From positions 14,814,671-14,878,670 of the forward strand of contig OZ023183.1 in NCBI GenBank assembly GCA_963995505.1: DNA of 64,000 nucleotides, given 5' to 3'. The DNA is from Hypericum androsaemum. Lineage: Eukaryota; Streptophyta; Magnoliopsida; Malpighiales; Hypericaceae. This document shows positions 11,939 to 21,901 of the stretch, piece after piece. The translations under genes and the position numbers were made by a program. Under the pieces are notes generated by a model, which ran no database searches, was not told the origin of the DNA, and was given only the letters and a program-made list of their open reading frames with translations. How positions within the stretch are numbered: position 1 is the stretch's first letter; each line of letters starts with the position of its first letter.

Positions 11939-13010
11939 GAAAATGATTAGCTAAATTTAAAAATATCGCAAGAAAAATTGTATCATAAAAAAATATCGCG
12001 AGATTATGAAATAACGTTGAAATAATGTGAGAAAAGTTGTATTATCTAAATAATATAGCAAGAGGTATTGTATTATTGTCAAAATATTGCAAGATGATAA
12101 AAATATCGAGAAATGATGAAATGGGCATAAATAATAAGGAAATAACTACTTGTTTTACAATCTTGATTCCTTGAATATATGATTAACTATTTCGTAAAAT
12201 AATAGTTTAATGTTCCTATTTTTCAGAAAAGCTTACTGATTCTTACTTGTTGGAGAAAACATCTCGTAATGAATTTTCTATATAATCTTAAATGAGCCGG
12301 CTCCTCTTTCTAATGTTGTATAAGTTTGTCAATTAGTTTTTGCCAATCGAATTTCCTTTTTTTCTTTTCTTTGTTTTTTTAAAATAATTATATCATCTAT
12401 TTTTGAAATTGCTCAATTATACTAAAATATTACAAACAAATTTGTGATTATTTAAGACTAAAGGGTAAATCCCACTTCTCTAGAAAATAAAACTAAATAT
12501 TTGCTTCTCTAGTTAACTAATATTTGAATATTGTTCTACCCATGTACATCAAAATGTAGTATATTTCTCAATCTTTTATTCTTTATTTGAACGAGAACAA
12601 GCAAATAACTTAGAGTCTGAGCCTTCGATTCACTAAACAAAATATGTTGCAAGCAAATGAAACTCAATTATGTACTTATTTTTTATTTCGATTTAGGTAG
12701 TTGGATTATATTTTGCACACATTTTCTATGAATTAAAATTAATTAGTTTTTAATTAGTTTTAATCTTTGTTTTTATTGTAGTACGTTGAGTTTAGCAATT
12801 AAGACTATTACCTCTCTGGTCTCGCAGTCAAAAATAGTATTTTGTATTAAGAGAATTTATCTACTTGTACTTTGGAAGTAGAGCCAGGAAGCATCCTATA
12901 GACGAGGGGTCGTTATTTAAAAGTCAACTATTGAAACTAGAAATTAGAAAAAATAAACGATACTAGAAATTTGTTATGTCTCCAATAATGGCAATAGGAT
13001 ATTAATTATA
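11939..13010. repeat. Repeat copy B (reference copy)
   Basis: This copy matches copy A (10220-11690) and copy C (17261-17880). It is non-coding and AT-rich. It shows the state before the plastid-like and MULE insertions of copy A, and the uninverted state of the segment flipped in copy C. A related block starting GACAATATGATATTAATTAT recurs near 14300, 15350 and 16095. Confidence 0.75.
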
Positions 13011-13344
13011 TATAATTTTATATTTTTCTTTTGATAATTTTCCATTTTAGTCATAAAATAATAATGACAATATGACTCTTTTTTTAAATCCAAACCGACC
13101 ATTCCAAAAATTCGGACGACAACGTTTGCTTAAATTACAATAACATGTCAATCAGGACTCAAACAAAGTTAGTGACCAAACATAATGAAATCTAACAAAA
13201 CATGTTCATAGTTACAGCCTAAACGAAACAAAATAAATGGCAAGATACTAAAATAATAACTACAAACAAGTTGAACTTGTTAATGATTAGTTGGGTATTA
13301 GATAGTCCACTGTAAACATATGAAATATTGAGGGGTAGTGAACA

Positions 13345-14290
13345 GATGTAGTCGACCTATCCAACTCGTTGATGTTGTAAGTCATAGACTATAATTTTAT
13401 CTTTGAGTATGATTTTCTCCTAAAATTGTTGATACTTTACGTCTCATAATTGTGATACACCATCGAGACTCTCCTACTAAATTGATTCCTATAGTCTTCC
13501 CTCTCTAGTTCTATTTTATCACCGCCAACAAAATTAAGACTTCTAACAGAGAAGATATGTAACATGAAGATATGTAACATGCTGGTGGGCACTTGAAAAC
13601 AGTGACGTCCGTCTTTAATAATAACATTGAAAGAATGTGAGACAACAATAGCAAACACACCTGGGTCAATATCCTAAGCCTCGTCAACCAGATAAGCAAA
13701 CTTCGATTCTGAGTTAATAATTGCTCCACTAGCAAACACACCTGGGTTAATATCCAGCAGGTGTCCATTTACTGAAATGCTTTGTAAATCTAACTTGTAG
13801 TCTCGCTAATTAGGCAACATGGGACTGTAAGTCATTCTCTGGTGTAATGCCTGTCAAAGTACCAGACTACCACTCCCATCTCCTCTCAAGCAATGAGAGA
13901 AGACTCTGGGTGTTGTATGCCTCGTAGATAACTGCGATATAACATAATATGGCCCTTGACCGAATTCGAGGATTCCATCAAGAGACATCACCGTTGTCGC
14001 AAAATTTATAGACTCGTTAGTACTACACCCAAAAGTAAATAGAATCGTATGCGACATGAGAGCATCCAAGTAGAGCATGTTTGTTGCATAGTAATCGAGT
14101 TTATAATGAGTTGTCCTCGCAGTCATAGAAGCTAAAATATTGAAAAATTGAGCCCAAACTCGAGAGTAGTAGTATGAGGGCAATCTAAGTATGAAAAGCA
14201 TGAACTGCAAAACAATCATGGCACATCACTCGTGATATTGAAGACGACATGAAACTAAACAAGAGGTGTGCCCACCTTCAATGTAGTGTA
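13345..14290 (-). pseudogene. Aspartic protease (A1 family) pseudogene
   Basis: Read on the minus strand, stretches match plant pepsin-like proteases in order. Near 14250 a frame gives FHVVFNITSDV, where active enzymes have the catalytic DTGSD. Then come FGCS, GILEFGQG and VFSHCLRGDGSG (13854-14040), YSPMLPN and DYKLDLQSISVNGHLLDINP (about 13740-13840), SLNFVGGDK (about 13530) and LKDKIIVYDLQHQRVG (about 13350-13400). The copy has lost its first catalytic motif, has several frameshifts, has TAG inside the segment at about 13680, and carries a small internal duplication at 13557-13580 (ATATGTAACATGAAG-like). Only the middle part remains; no signal peptide was found. It is a decayed fragment and not a working protease. 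The parent gene is not in the window. Confidence 0.85.
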
Positions 14291-14810
14291 GCACGAATGA
14301 CAATATGATATTAATTATATCTTACTCACCATCTTCTTAATTACCCTCTTCTTGCTCATTTATTCATCAAATGAGTCGGCTTCTCCTCCTCTGTTTAGTG
14401 TTGTGGAAGTTCATCAATCACATTTGCTAATCAAACTTTCCTTTCATCTTTTTGTCTATTAAGCGATTATGTTCTCTATTTTTTAAATTGTTAAATTGTA
14501 CTAAAGTGTGATAGACGAATTTTTTTGATTATTTAAGACTAAAGTACAACTTCTACTTCTTAAAGAAATCAAATTAAATATTAACCTCTCACTCTCATCC
14601 TCTTCTTAATCACCATCTTCTTGCTCTCTCATTCCTCAACTCAGTCGGATCATCCTCCTTTTCCTAACGTTGTATAAGTTCGTCAATCACGTTTGCGAAT
14701 CAAATTTCTCTTCTCTTTCTTTTTCTTTATTTTATTCAAATAATTATGTTTTCTACTTTCAAAATTTCTCAATTTTACTAAATATGACATAGAAATTTGT
14801 GATTATTTTT
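14291..14810. repeat. Diverged repeat copies, no gene
   Basis: Two diverged copies of a block related to copy B occur here, with GTTGTATAAGTTCGTCAATC and AATTATGTTTTCTA-type motifs. It is AT-rich and has no coding signal. Confidence 0.55.
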
Positions 14811-16318
14811 GAGTAAAGTACAAATCTCACTGAAATAAATATATCCTCTGTCTTCGGTAAATCAAGCACAGGTTCAAGTTCTTAAATAACTGTATCATCT
14901 ATCTATGATGAATCAAACACATGTTCAGGTTCTAAATAACTATATCCTCTATCTCCAGAAAATCAAGCACATGTCCATCAAATAGATGCCTCCAAAGATA
15001 GAGAAGATGGCCAAGAGATGATGTTGGCATAATGCACCCACGGAAGTTCCCGGCTCCACCAGTTATTGCTGCACAAATACACAAGTATGATTTAGAAAGC
15101 TGGCAACAAATAAATTAAAGCTACATACACTAACAAAATAAGATAATTCAAGAGAAGATGATAGACCTAGTATTGACTTAGGCGAGAAATTTCAAGAATG
15201 ATAACCAAAATCAATTTAGTCATACTATACAACATATTTGTCATGATTGTTCACCAAACATAAGAAACTAGGTAGGGAATACTAAAAAAATATCTATATT
15301 TTTTTAGTTTTGATAATTTTTTGGTTTAGTCATAAGATAATAATGACAATATGATATTAATTATATTTTACTTACCATCTTCTTAATCACCATCTTCTTG
15401 CTCATTCGTTCCTCAATTGAGTCGGCTCCTCCTTCTCTGCATGACATTTTGGAAGTACATCAATCACATCCGAAAAATCAAACATTTTTTCTTTCATTAT
15501 CTTTAATTTTTATACAGTTGTGTTCATTATTTTTTAAATCATTAAATTGTACTAAAGTGTGATAGAGTAAAGTACAAATCTCACTGAAACAAATATATTC
15601 TCTGTCTTCGGTAAATCAAGCACAGGTTCAAGTTCTTAAACAACTATATCATCTATCTAAGATGAATCAAGCACATGTTCAGGTTCTAAATAACTATATC
15701 CTCTATCTCCAGAAAATCAAGCACATGTTCATCAAATAGATGCTTCCAAAGATAGAGAAGATGGCCAAGAGATGATGTTGGCATAATGCACCCATGGAAG
15801 TTCCCGGCTCCACCAGTTGTTGCTGCACAAATACACAAGTATGATTTAGAAAGCTGGCAACAAATAAATTAAAGCTACATACACTAACAAAATAAGATAA
15901 TTCAAGAGAAGATGATAGACCTAGTATTGACTTAGGCGAGAAATTTTAAGGATAATAACCAAAACTAATTTAGTCATACTATACAACATATTTGTCATGA
16001 TTGTTCACCAAACATAAGAAACTAGGTAGGGAATACTAAAAAAATATCTATATTTTTTTTGTTTTGATAATTTTTTGGTTTAGTCATAAGATAATAATGA
16101 CAATATGATATTAATTATATTTTACTTACCATCTTCTTAATCACCATCTTCTTGCTCATTCGTTCCTCAATTGAGTCGGCTCCTCCTTCTCTGCCTGACA
16201 TTTTGGAAGTACATCAATCACATCCGAAAAATCAAACATTTTTTCTTCATTATCTTTAATTTTTATACAGTTGTGTTCTTTATTTTTTAAATCGTTAAAT
16301 TGTACTAAAGTGTGATAG
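14811..16318. repeat. 754-bp tandem duplication
   Basis: The segments 14811-15564 and 15565-16318 follow each other head to tail and differ at only a few percent of positions; for example TCTTCGGTAAATCAAGCACA begins at 14851 and 15605. Each unit holds a minus-strand stretch beginning near 15055 (and 15809) that stays open for about 45 codons after an AG, but I do not recognise a family. Confidence 0.9.
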
Positions 16319-17260
16319 AGAATTTTTTTTATTTAATTCTAAAGTGCAATTCCTACTTCTCTAAGAAATTAAATGAAATATTAGCCTCTCATTCTCATCC
16401 TCCTCTTAATCACCATCTTATTGCTGTCACATTCATCAACTTAGTCTGCTCTTTCTTCTCTTCCTAATGTTGTATAGGTTCGTAAATCACGTTCATCAAT
16501 CAAATTTCTTTTCTCTTTCTTTTGTTTATTTTATTGAAATAATTATGTTCTCTATTTTTAAAATTTCTCAACTGTACTAAATTATGACAAAGAAATTTGT
16601 GATTATTTTAGACTAAAGTACAAATTTCACTTATCTTAAAAATTAAATATAATATTTAACTCACTGATGAACTAGGAAAAAATCCATATGTCACATAGAT
16701 CAATGCATGGCATATGATGCAAGAATTAGATTTATGATCAATGTAAGCTGGGGGTGATAAACATATTCTCGTCTTCTAATCATCTCCTCAGATACTTGAG
16801 TGCTTATATTACTAATCTGCTCTCCAGTATAATGAGTTCTTGCAATTCTATTACAAATTAAAATAGAAAGTCTTCTTCCTAGATTATGTATGTTTTTGTA
16901 CAAACTAGATTTTGTATGTGAGAACAAAAATCGAACACAACTCGCTTTTGAGTTCATTGGATGAATAGTTACCTATGTACTATTAAAAAATAATAACACA
17001 CTATCAAGCCTACCCCATATGAAATTTCTTTCATCTCCAAGTGCATATCTGTGTGATGACTAGCATTACGTTCTATTTCATTATAGTTAGAAAACTCTGA
17101 TAAAGCTACACCCTGAAATATTGGACGTGTACGAGACATTTGGAAAAAGGGAGGGAGTGAGTCAAAGGAAGAGGAGAGACGTTGATAAGTTAAATTTGAA
17201 TCGAAAGTGAGAGAAATTAAGGAAGAGGAGAGGGAAGGGAAAGTACTAAATAACTAATAT
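16319..17260 (-). other. Non-coding with weak coding traces
   Basis: A minus-strand frame of 85 codons (16957-16700), and another beginning MSRTRPIFQG near 17140, could be two exons of a decayed gene. The second ends at a possible GT donor. I do not recognise either sequence, and the region is flanked by repeats on both sides. Confidence 0.3.
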
Positions 17261-17880
17261 ATAAAGAAATGATTAGCTAAATTTAAAATTATTGCAAGAA
17301 AAAAAGAAAAAAGGAAGTTTCATTGGCGAAACTAATTGACAAACTTATACGACATTGGAAAGAGGAGGCGACTCGTTTGAGTTTTTATAGAAAGTTCACG
17401 ACGAGATATTTTCTCCAATGAGTAAGAATTTGGAAGTTTTTTGGAAAAAAAGAGAAAAATTGAGCCATTGTTTTACGAAATAGTTAAACATATATTCAAT
17501 ATCTTACTAAAAAAGTAGTCATTTCCTTAGTATTTATGTCCATTTAATCATTTCTCAATATTGTCATCATCTTGGAGTATTTTGACGATAATACAATTCC
17601 TCTTGCTATTTATTTAGATAATACATTTTTTCTCGCGATATTTCAACATTATTTCATAATCTCGTGATATTTTGACGATGATACATTTATTTTTTGTATA
17701 ATTATGTTTTCTGTTTTTAAAATCGCTCAATTATACTAAAACATGTCAAGAAAATTTGTGATTATTTAAGACTAAAGGGAAAATTCCGCTTCTCTTGAAA
17801 ATAAAATAAAATATTTGCTTTTCTAGTTAACTAATATTTGAATGTTCTATTCTTTGTTTATATCAAATGTAGGGTACAAA
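17261..17880. repeat. Repeat copy C with an internal inversion
   Basis: The left edge (AATGATTAGCTAAATTTAAA) and the right part (from ATAATTATGTTTTCTG at about 17699) run in the same direction as copy B. The block between, about 17298-17687, matches the reverse complement of about 11963-12378, for example AACTAATTGACAAACTTATA and ACGAAATAGTTAA. Confidence 0.85.
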
Positions 17881-19315
17881 TTCAGAAGTCCCTAAGTTTA
17901 TATAATGTTCTGATATGTCTAATCTTTAGTTCATTAGTCTCTAAATTTTGAGATATCGAACCTATTATTTTCTAAGATTAATTTTCACAAGAGATTACAA
18001 AAGCAATCTTCTCTCACTTAAAAAATTCCAAAATCATCATAAAATATAATAATATCCACTTCACCCTAAAATATTCCACACACCTCATCAAAAAATAAAA
18101 ATAAAAAATTAAGTCTACCCAACTCACTCCATCCAACTCAATCGATTAACCCTTTTATAATTCAAATAATGTGATAATTCATGATTGAAAGAATTGGTTA
18201 CTTTTATATTTGTAATATAAAAATTTATTTTACTAAGTTAATATTTTACTAAGCTGTTCTATTTATGTTTGTAATATAAAAAATAATTAATTTATGATAT
18301 TGATGTGGTTATGAATTTGTATAAGCGTCTTTCTAAAAATTATTGTCCTAAAAAATTATCAAATTACTAGTTTTCTCTACTGGTCCAAGTTGGGACCGGC
18401 AAAAAATTTATTTTATAGAATTTATGAATTTAGCTAGTGTTGATTTAGTGATTTTTTTAGTTTTTAAATATTTATATACATGCCTAAACATCTTTTAATA
18501 TTTGAAAAGTGAACTTTTATTGTTTTGTGAGTGAAATTTCCTCAAATTCTCGTGGACGTTAACTATTTATGTGACATTACTAAATAGTTGGACAACGCAG
18601 TGCCATTGCTACTTTCTTTTTCATTTAAGGCTTTGTGTTTTTGGAAATAAAGCTTTCCAGGAAAAAAAGTTTATCCTTATTTCTCTTACTTGGTTTGGAA
18701 AAGAATTTAAATCGGTTTCATGTACTTCAAAAAGTCTTGTATTTTTAGGAAAAATGTATTTACAGCCAAAATTTCCTGAAAAACACTTATCAGAAATTAT
18801 TTTTTAGAATCTATATTAGTTTGAGTAATATAATTTCTGTTAAATTTTCTTTCTCCAACTTTTGCAGATAAAATCTCAATACAAATGTATGAATTTATAA
18901 GCACTTATAAGGAAATAATTATTCTAATTTAATAAAAAGTTTCAAATTTGAATAACGTTTTGGTATAAGAGTTTTGTCATCATTCAAAATTAATATCTAA
19001 CTCGAATGTGAATATCAAATGATTAAAAAAGTAAGCACAAAAAATAAAATAGTGGAAAATGACTCCAAAAAAAATAGTCTCCACAATTTTTAAATATTTT
19101 TTTGTCTGTTACAATATTGGAAAAAGCGGACCGGGAAAATATTGTTCTGAACTCGAAAAGTCAAGCTTTGCTTCACTTGACCAACAATAACCTTAATGTG
19201 ATAGAGATACATGCTAAGGTGATGCGGGTTAGATTGGGTGTTGGTAGGTTTCCAATCGTACTAATCTGATAACTAAAAAGAGCTCCGCTCGGCCAGTCTC
19301 TCTCCTCTTTTTTGG
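17881..19315. other. AT-rich intergenic, no gene seen
   Basis: Long A/T runs and short random open frames only. No inverted-repeat ends, splice patterns or known domains were noticed. Confidence 0.5.
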
Positions 19316-20031
19316 CTAAATTTTATTTTGGTACCTGAATACCAATTTATACGCGATTTCATTTTTATTCATTTTAATTTGTTATGGCTAAATTTTATTT
19401 TTGTACTGAATTTTTTTATACTATTTTATTTGTGTACATTTTCATTTTTTTCCAGGTACGACTAAACTTCAATTTGGTATTGAATATTTTTACATAATTT
19501 TATTTTCGTACATTTTAATTACCGTTGAAGTCTTATTTCAACGGCACATCAAGTTTTTCAACTGAAAAATCACAACGGCAAATCAGGTTTTTTAATGAAA
19601 AATTATCTCAACGGCAAATCAGGTTTTTCAACAGAAAATTATCCCAACGGCAAAAATACCAATGGCAAAATCATCTCAATAGCAAAATCATCCCAATGGC
19701 AAAAAATTTGAACACAAAATTATCCGAATAGCAAAATCATCCTAACGGAAAAACCCGACGGCACATCGATTTTCATAAGACAAAGCCGTAATTCATAATT
19801 TTATCGTTGAAAAACTTGATGTGACATTGAAAATTTTGATTTGTCGTTGAAAATTTATGTGCCGTTGTGATTTTGCCTTTAAAAATTTTGATTTGCTATT
19901 GAAAATTGATGTGCCGTTGTGATTTTGCCATTGAAAAACTTGATGTGCCATTGAAGAACTCGATTTGCCGTTGAAAAACTCGATTTACGAAAATAAAATT
20001 GCGTAAAAATATTAGGTACCAAAGTAAAATT
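19316..20031. mobile_element. Fold-back element with short internal repeats
   Basis: The left end (TAAATTTTATTTTGGTACCT) mirrors the right end (AGGTACCAAAGTAAAATTTA reading into the flank). Inside, a motif close to CAACGGCAAATCAGGTTTTT is repeated on the left half. The right half carries the complement (GATTTGCCGTTGAAAAACT). The whole can therefore fold into a hairpin. No target duplication was found, so the class is uncertain. Confidence 0.6.
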
Positions 20032-20164
20032 TACTATTACAAAAAAAAGCATTTGACCGGGGGCGAGGCGATGAAGATGGATGGATATTTGGATTGACAT
20101 TAACATGTACATTTACATTTAACACAATGCTGGAACTAATTAAAATTTTATGTAATTAAATTTT

Positions 20165-21270
20165 GGAAAAATTACGTTCAGATCCCTGTAGTTTGGCGTC
20201 CCTCCCTCTGGGGTCCCTGCATTTTTGAAATCGTTCCTGACGTCCCCGAAGTTTGGTTTTAGAGACTCTCGGGTCCCTGATGGCTCTTTTTCATTTTTGG
20301 TCATGGAAATGACCAAAATACCCTTAAACAAAAAATAAAAAATTTTACCTTCTCCAACCTTTGAACAAAAACACCCACCACCAAAAATTAACCAAAAACT
20401 AAGATCAAACTAACTAAAATCAAGAACACAACCAAGAACATTAAAGAAAAAAATGTCATCTTTCTCCACGTGGTTCTCTCGCCTACGCTCAGGTTCCCGC
20501 TCTCCTCTCTTCTCGAGACCAAATACCCATCTCTGCAACCTCGGAGTCCAGGCTAGTGGAGCCACCCGCCACCTCATCGGCTCCGAGCCCGCCGGAAAGA
20601 CCAAGCCTTTCGTGCTGTCTCTTCTCTCTCTCCCGCTCGTCGTCGCTGCTGGGTTGCTCTCCTTTCAGTTCCAATCTCGCCCTTCCTCGTCCTGTGATGG
20701 GTCCATCTCTGATCCCCGGTATTAATTTCCAAGTTCGTGTCTTTATTGATGTTTGGTGTTGTTTTATGTGTGTGGTTGTGTTGGTTTAGTGAACTTGGAA
20801 ATGGGAAAGCTTGTGTTTTTTTTAGAGTTTTTAGGTGTTTGTGGGTTGGTTGGTTAACATTTTCAGTGATGGGGTTTTCCAGGATTGGAGGTAAATCCAG
20901 CACTGAGTTTGTGGTGAAGGGTTCTCATAAGGATCTCTCTTGGGAGTTTATCGATGAACTCAAGTCTATCTGTCAAGGTTGCATTCGAGCTTTAAGCGAA
21001 TATGTGGTTGATTGTGTTCTTGATTTTAGTTAGTTTGATCTTAGTTTTGGGTTGGTTTTTGGTGGTGGGTATTTTTGTTCAAAGGTTGGAGAAGGTAAAT
21101 TTTTTTATTTTTTGTTTAAAAGTATTTTGGTCATTTTCAGACCAAAAATGAAAAAAAGAGCCGTCAGGGACCCGAGAGTCTCTAAAATCAAACTTCGGGA
21201 ACGATTTCGGAAATGCTGGGACTCCAGAGGGAGAGACGCCAAACTACAGAGAACTGAGCGTAATTTTCCC
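20165..21270. mobile_element. Pack-MULE carrying a D-lactate dehydrogenase fragment
   Basis: A perfect 9-bp repeat TTAAATTTT flanks it (20156-20164 and 21271-21279). The inverted ends are about 270 bases (20165-20433 and 21003-21270), starting GG(G/A)AAAATTACG. There is no transposase. Between the ends is a piece of a host gene with its exon-intron structure kept, which defines a Pack-MULE. Confidence 0.9.
20453..21033 (+). pseudogene. Captured 5' part of mitochondrial D-lactate dehydrogenase
   Basis: Two exons are visible: 20453-20718, ending CCCCG before GTATTA, and 20883-20977, starting after TTCCAG. Spliced, they encode an Arg/Ser-rich presequence-like N-terminus (about 45 residues) with no acidic residues, a hydrophobic segment, and then IGGKSSTEFVVKG and FIDELKSI. 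That part resembles the region just before the FAD-binding domain of plant mitochondrial D-lactate dehydrogenase (DLD, At5g06580 type). If exon 2 reads on into the element's right end, the frame stops at 21033 and gives 138 residues. The FAD-binding and catalytic domains are absent, so no enzyme is possible. A short mitochondrion-targeted peptide is conceivable but unproven. Confidence 0.75.
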
Positions 21271-21279
21271 TTAAATTTT

Positions 21280-21800
21280 TATACAAAATAATTACACTTG
21301 AAAGATTGAACCATGAATCTCATAAATTCCTCCAATAGGAGAAGTGACCTTTGCGAATAATGGGGCCAAATAAAAGAACTAGTAATATTTAAATTGACAT
21401 CGAAAATTGTAGTTCGTGGATTTGGATTATGAATTCGATATATAATGTTTTTCTCTCGATTACTGATAACATAAAAATTCCTGATGGATAATCCACTAGG
21501 TTAGGTTGTAACTTTACATATATATGTAAACACATATCTATGCCTTTATTTAAAAAAAAAATAAAGACGTACAATTAAAATCAATAGATCTTAAACCAGT
21601 CGACGAATTTAGAGCGGTTAAGGTCGGTCTAATAGCCATCTTAAAACGATAACGGGCATTCAAACATGGTATGAAATGTGGGCCTAAAAGCTCTAAGTTA
21701 CCGAGCCTGGAAATTCCAAGGCCCAAACACCATTCCTAGACGCCCGTACGTAGTGACGAAATCAAATCAAAAGAAATAGCAAAAGAGAGAGAAATCGGAA
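21280..21800. other. Intergenic upstream of the NSR gene
   Basis: AT-rich up to about 21590, then more balanced sequence that probably holds the NSR promoter and transcription start. No clear TATA box could be placed. Confidence 0.4.
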
Positions 21801-21815
21801 TCGCTAACCTAGAAA

Positions 21816-21837
21816 GGGAAAGGGAAAGGGAAAAGGG
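21816..21837 (+). promoter_or_regulatory. G-quadruplex motif in the NSR leader
   Basis: Four GGG tracts (21816, 21822, 21828, 21835) are separated by loops AAA, AAA and AAAA. This fits the G3N1-7 rule on the sense strand, 65 bases before the ATG. Confidence 0.6.
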
Positions 21838-21901
21838 AAGAAGAGTTTTAAACAATCTCCAGAGAAGCACTCCAATCTCTCTCTCCACAAGGTGGTTTCC
21901 G

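Larger units (their letters stand above)
9939..11941. repeat. Repeat copy A, split by two inserts
   Basis: The parts 9939-9974, about 10220-10946 and 11622-11941 align with 12240-13010, sharing for example AGAGCCAGGAAGCA and CTCCAATAATG. The copy is interrupted by a plastid-like block (9975-10220) and by a MULE (10947-11621). Copy B lacks both, so it serves as the uninterrupted reference. Confidence 0.75.
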
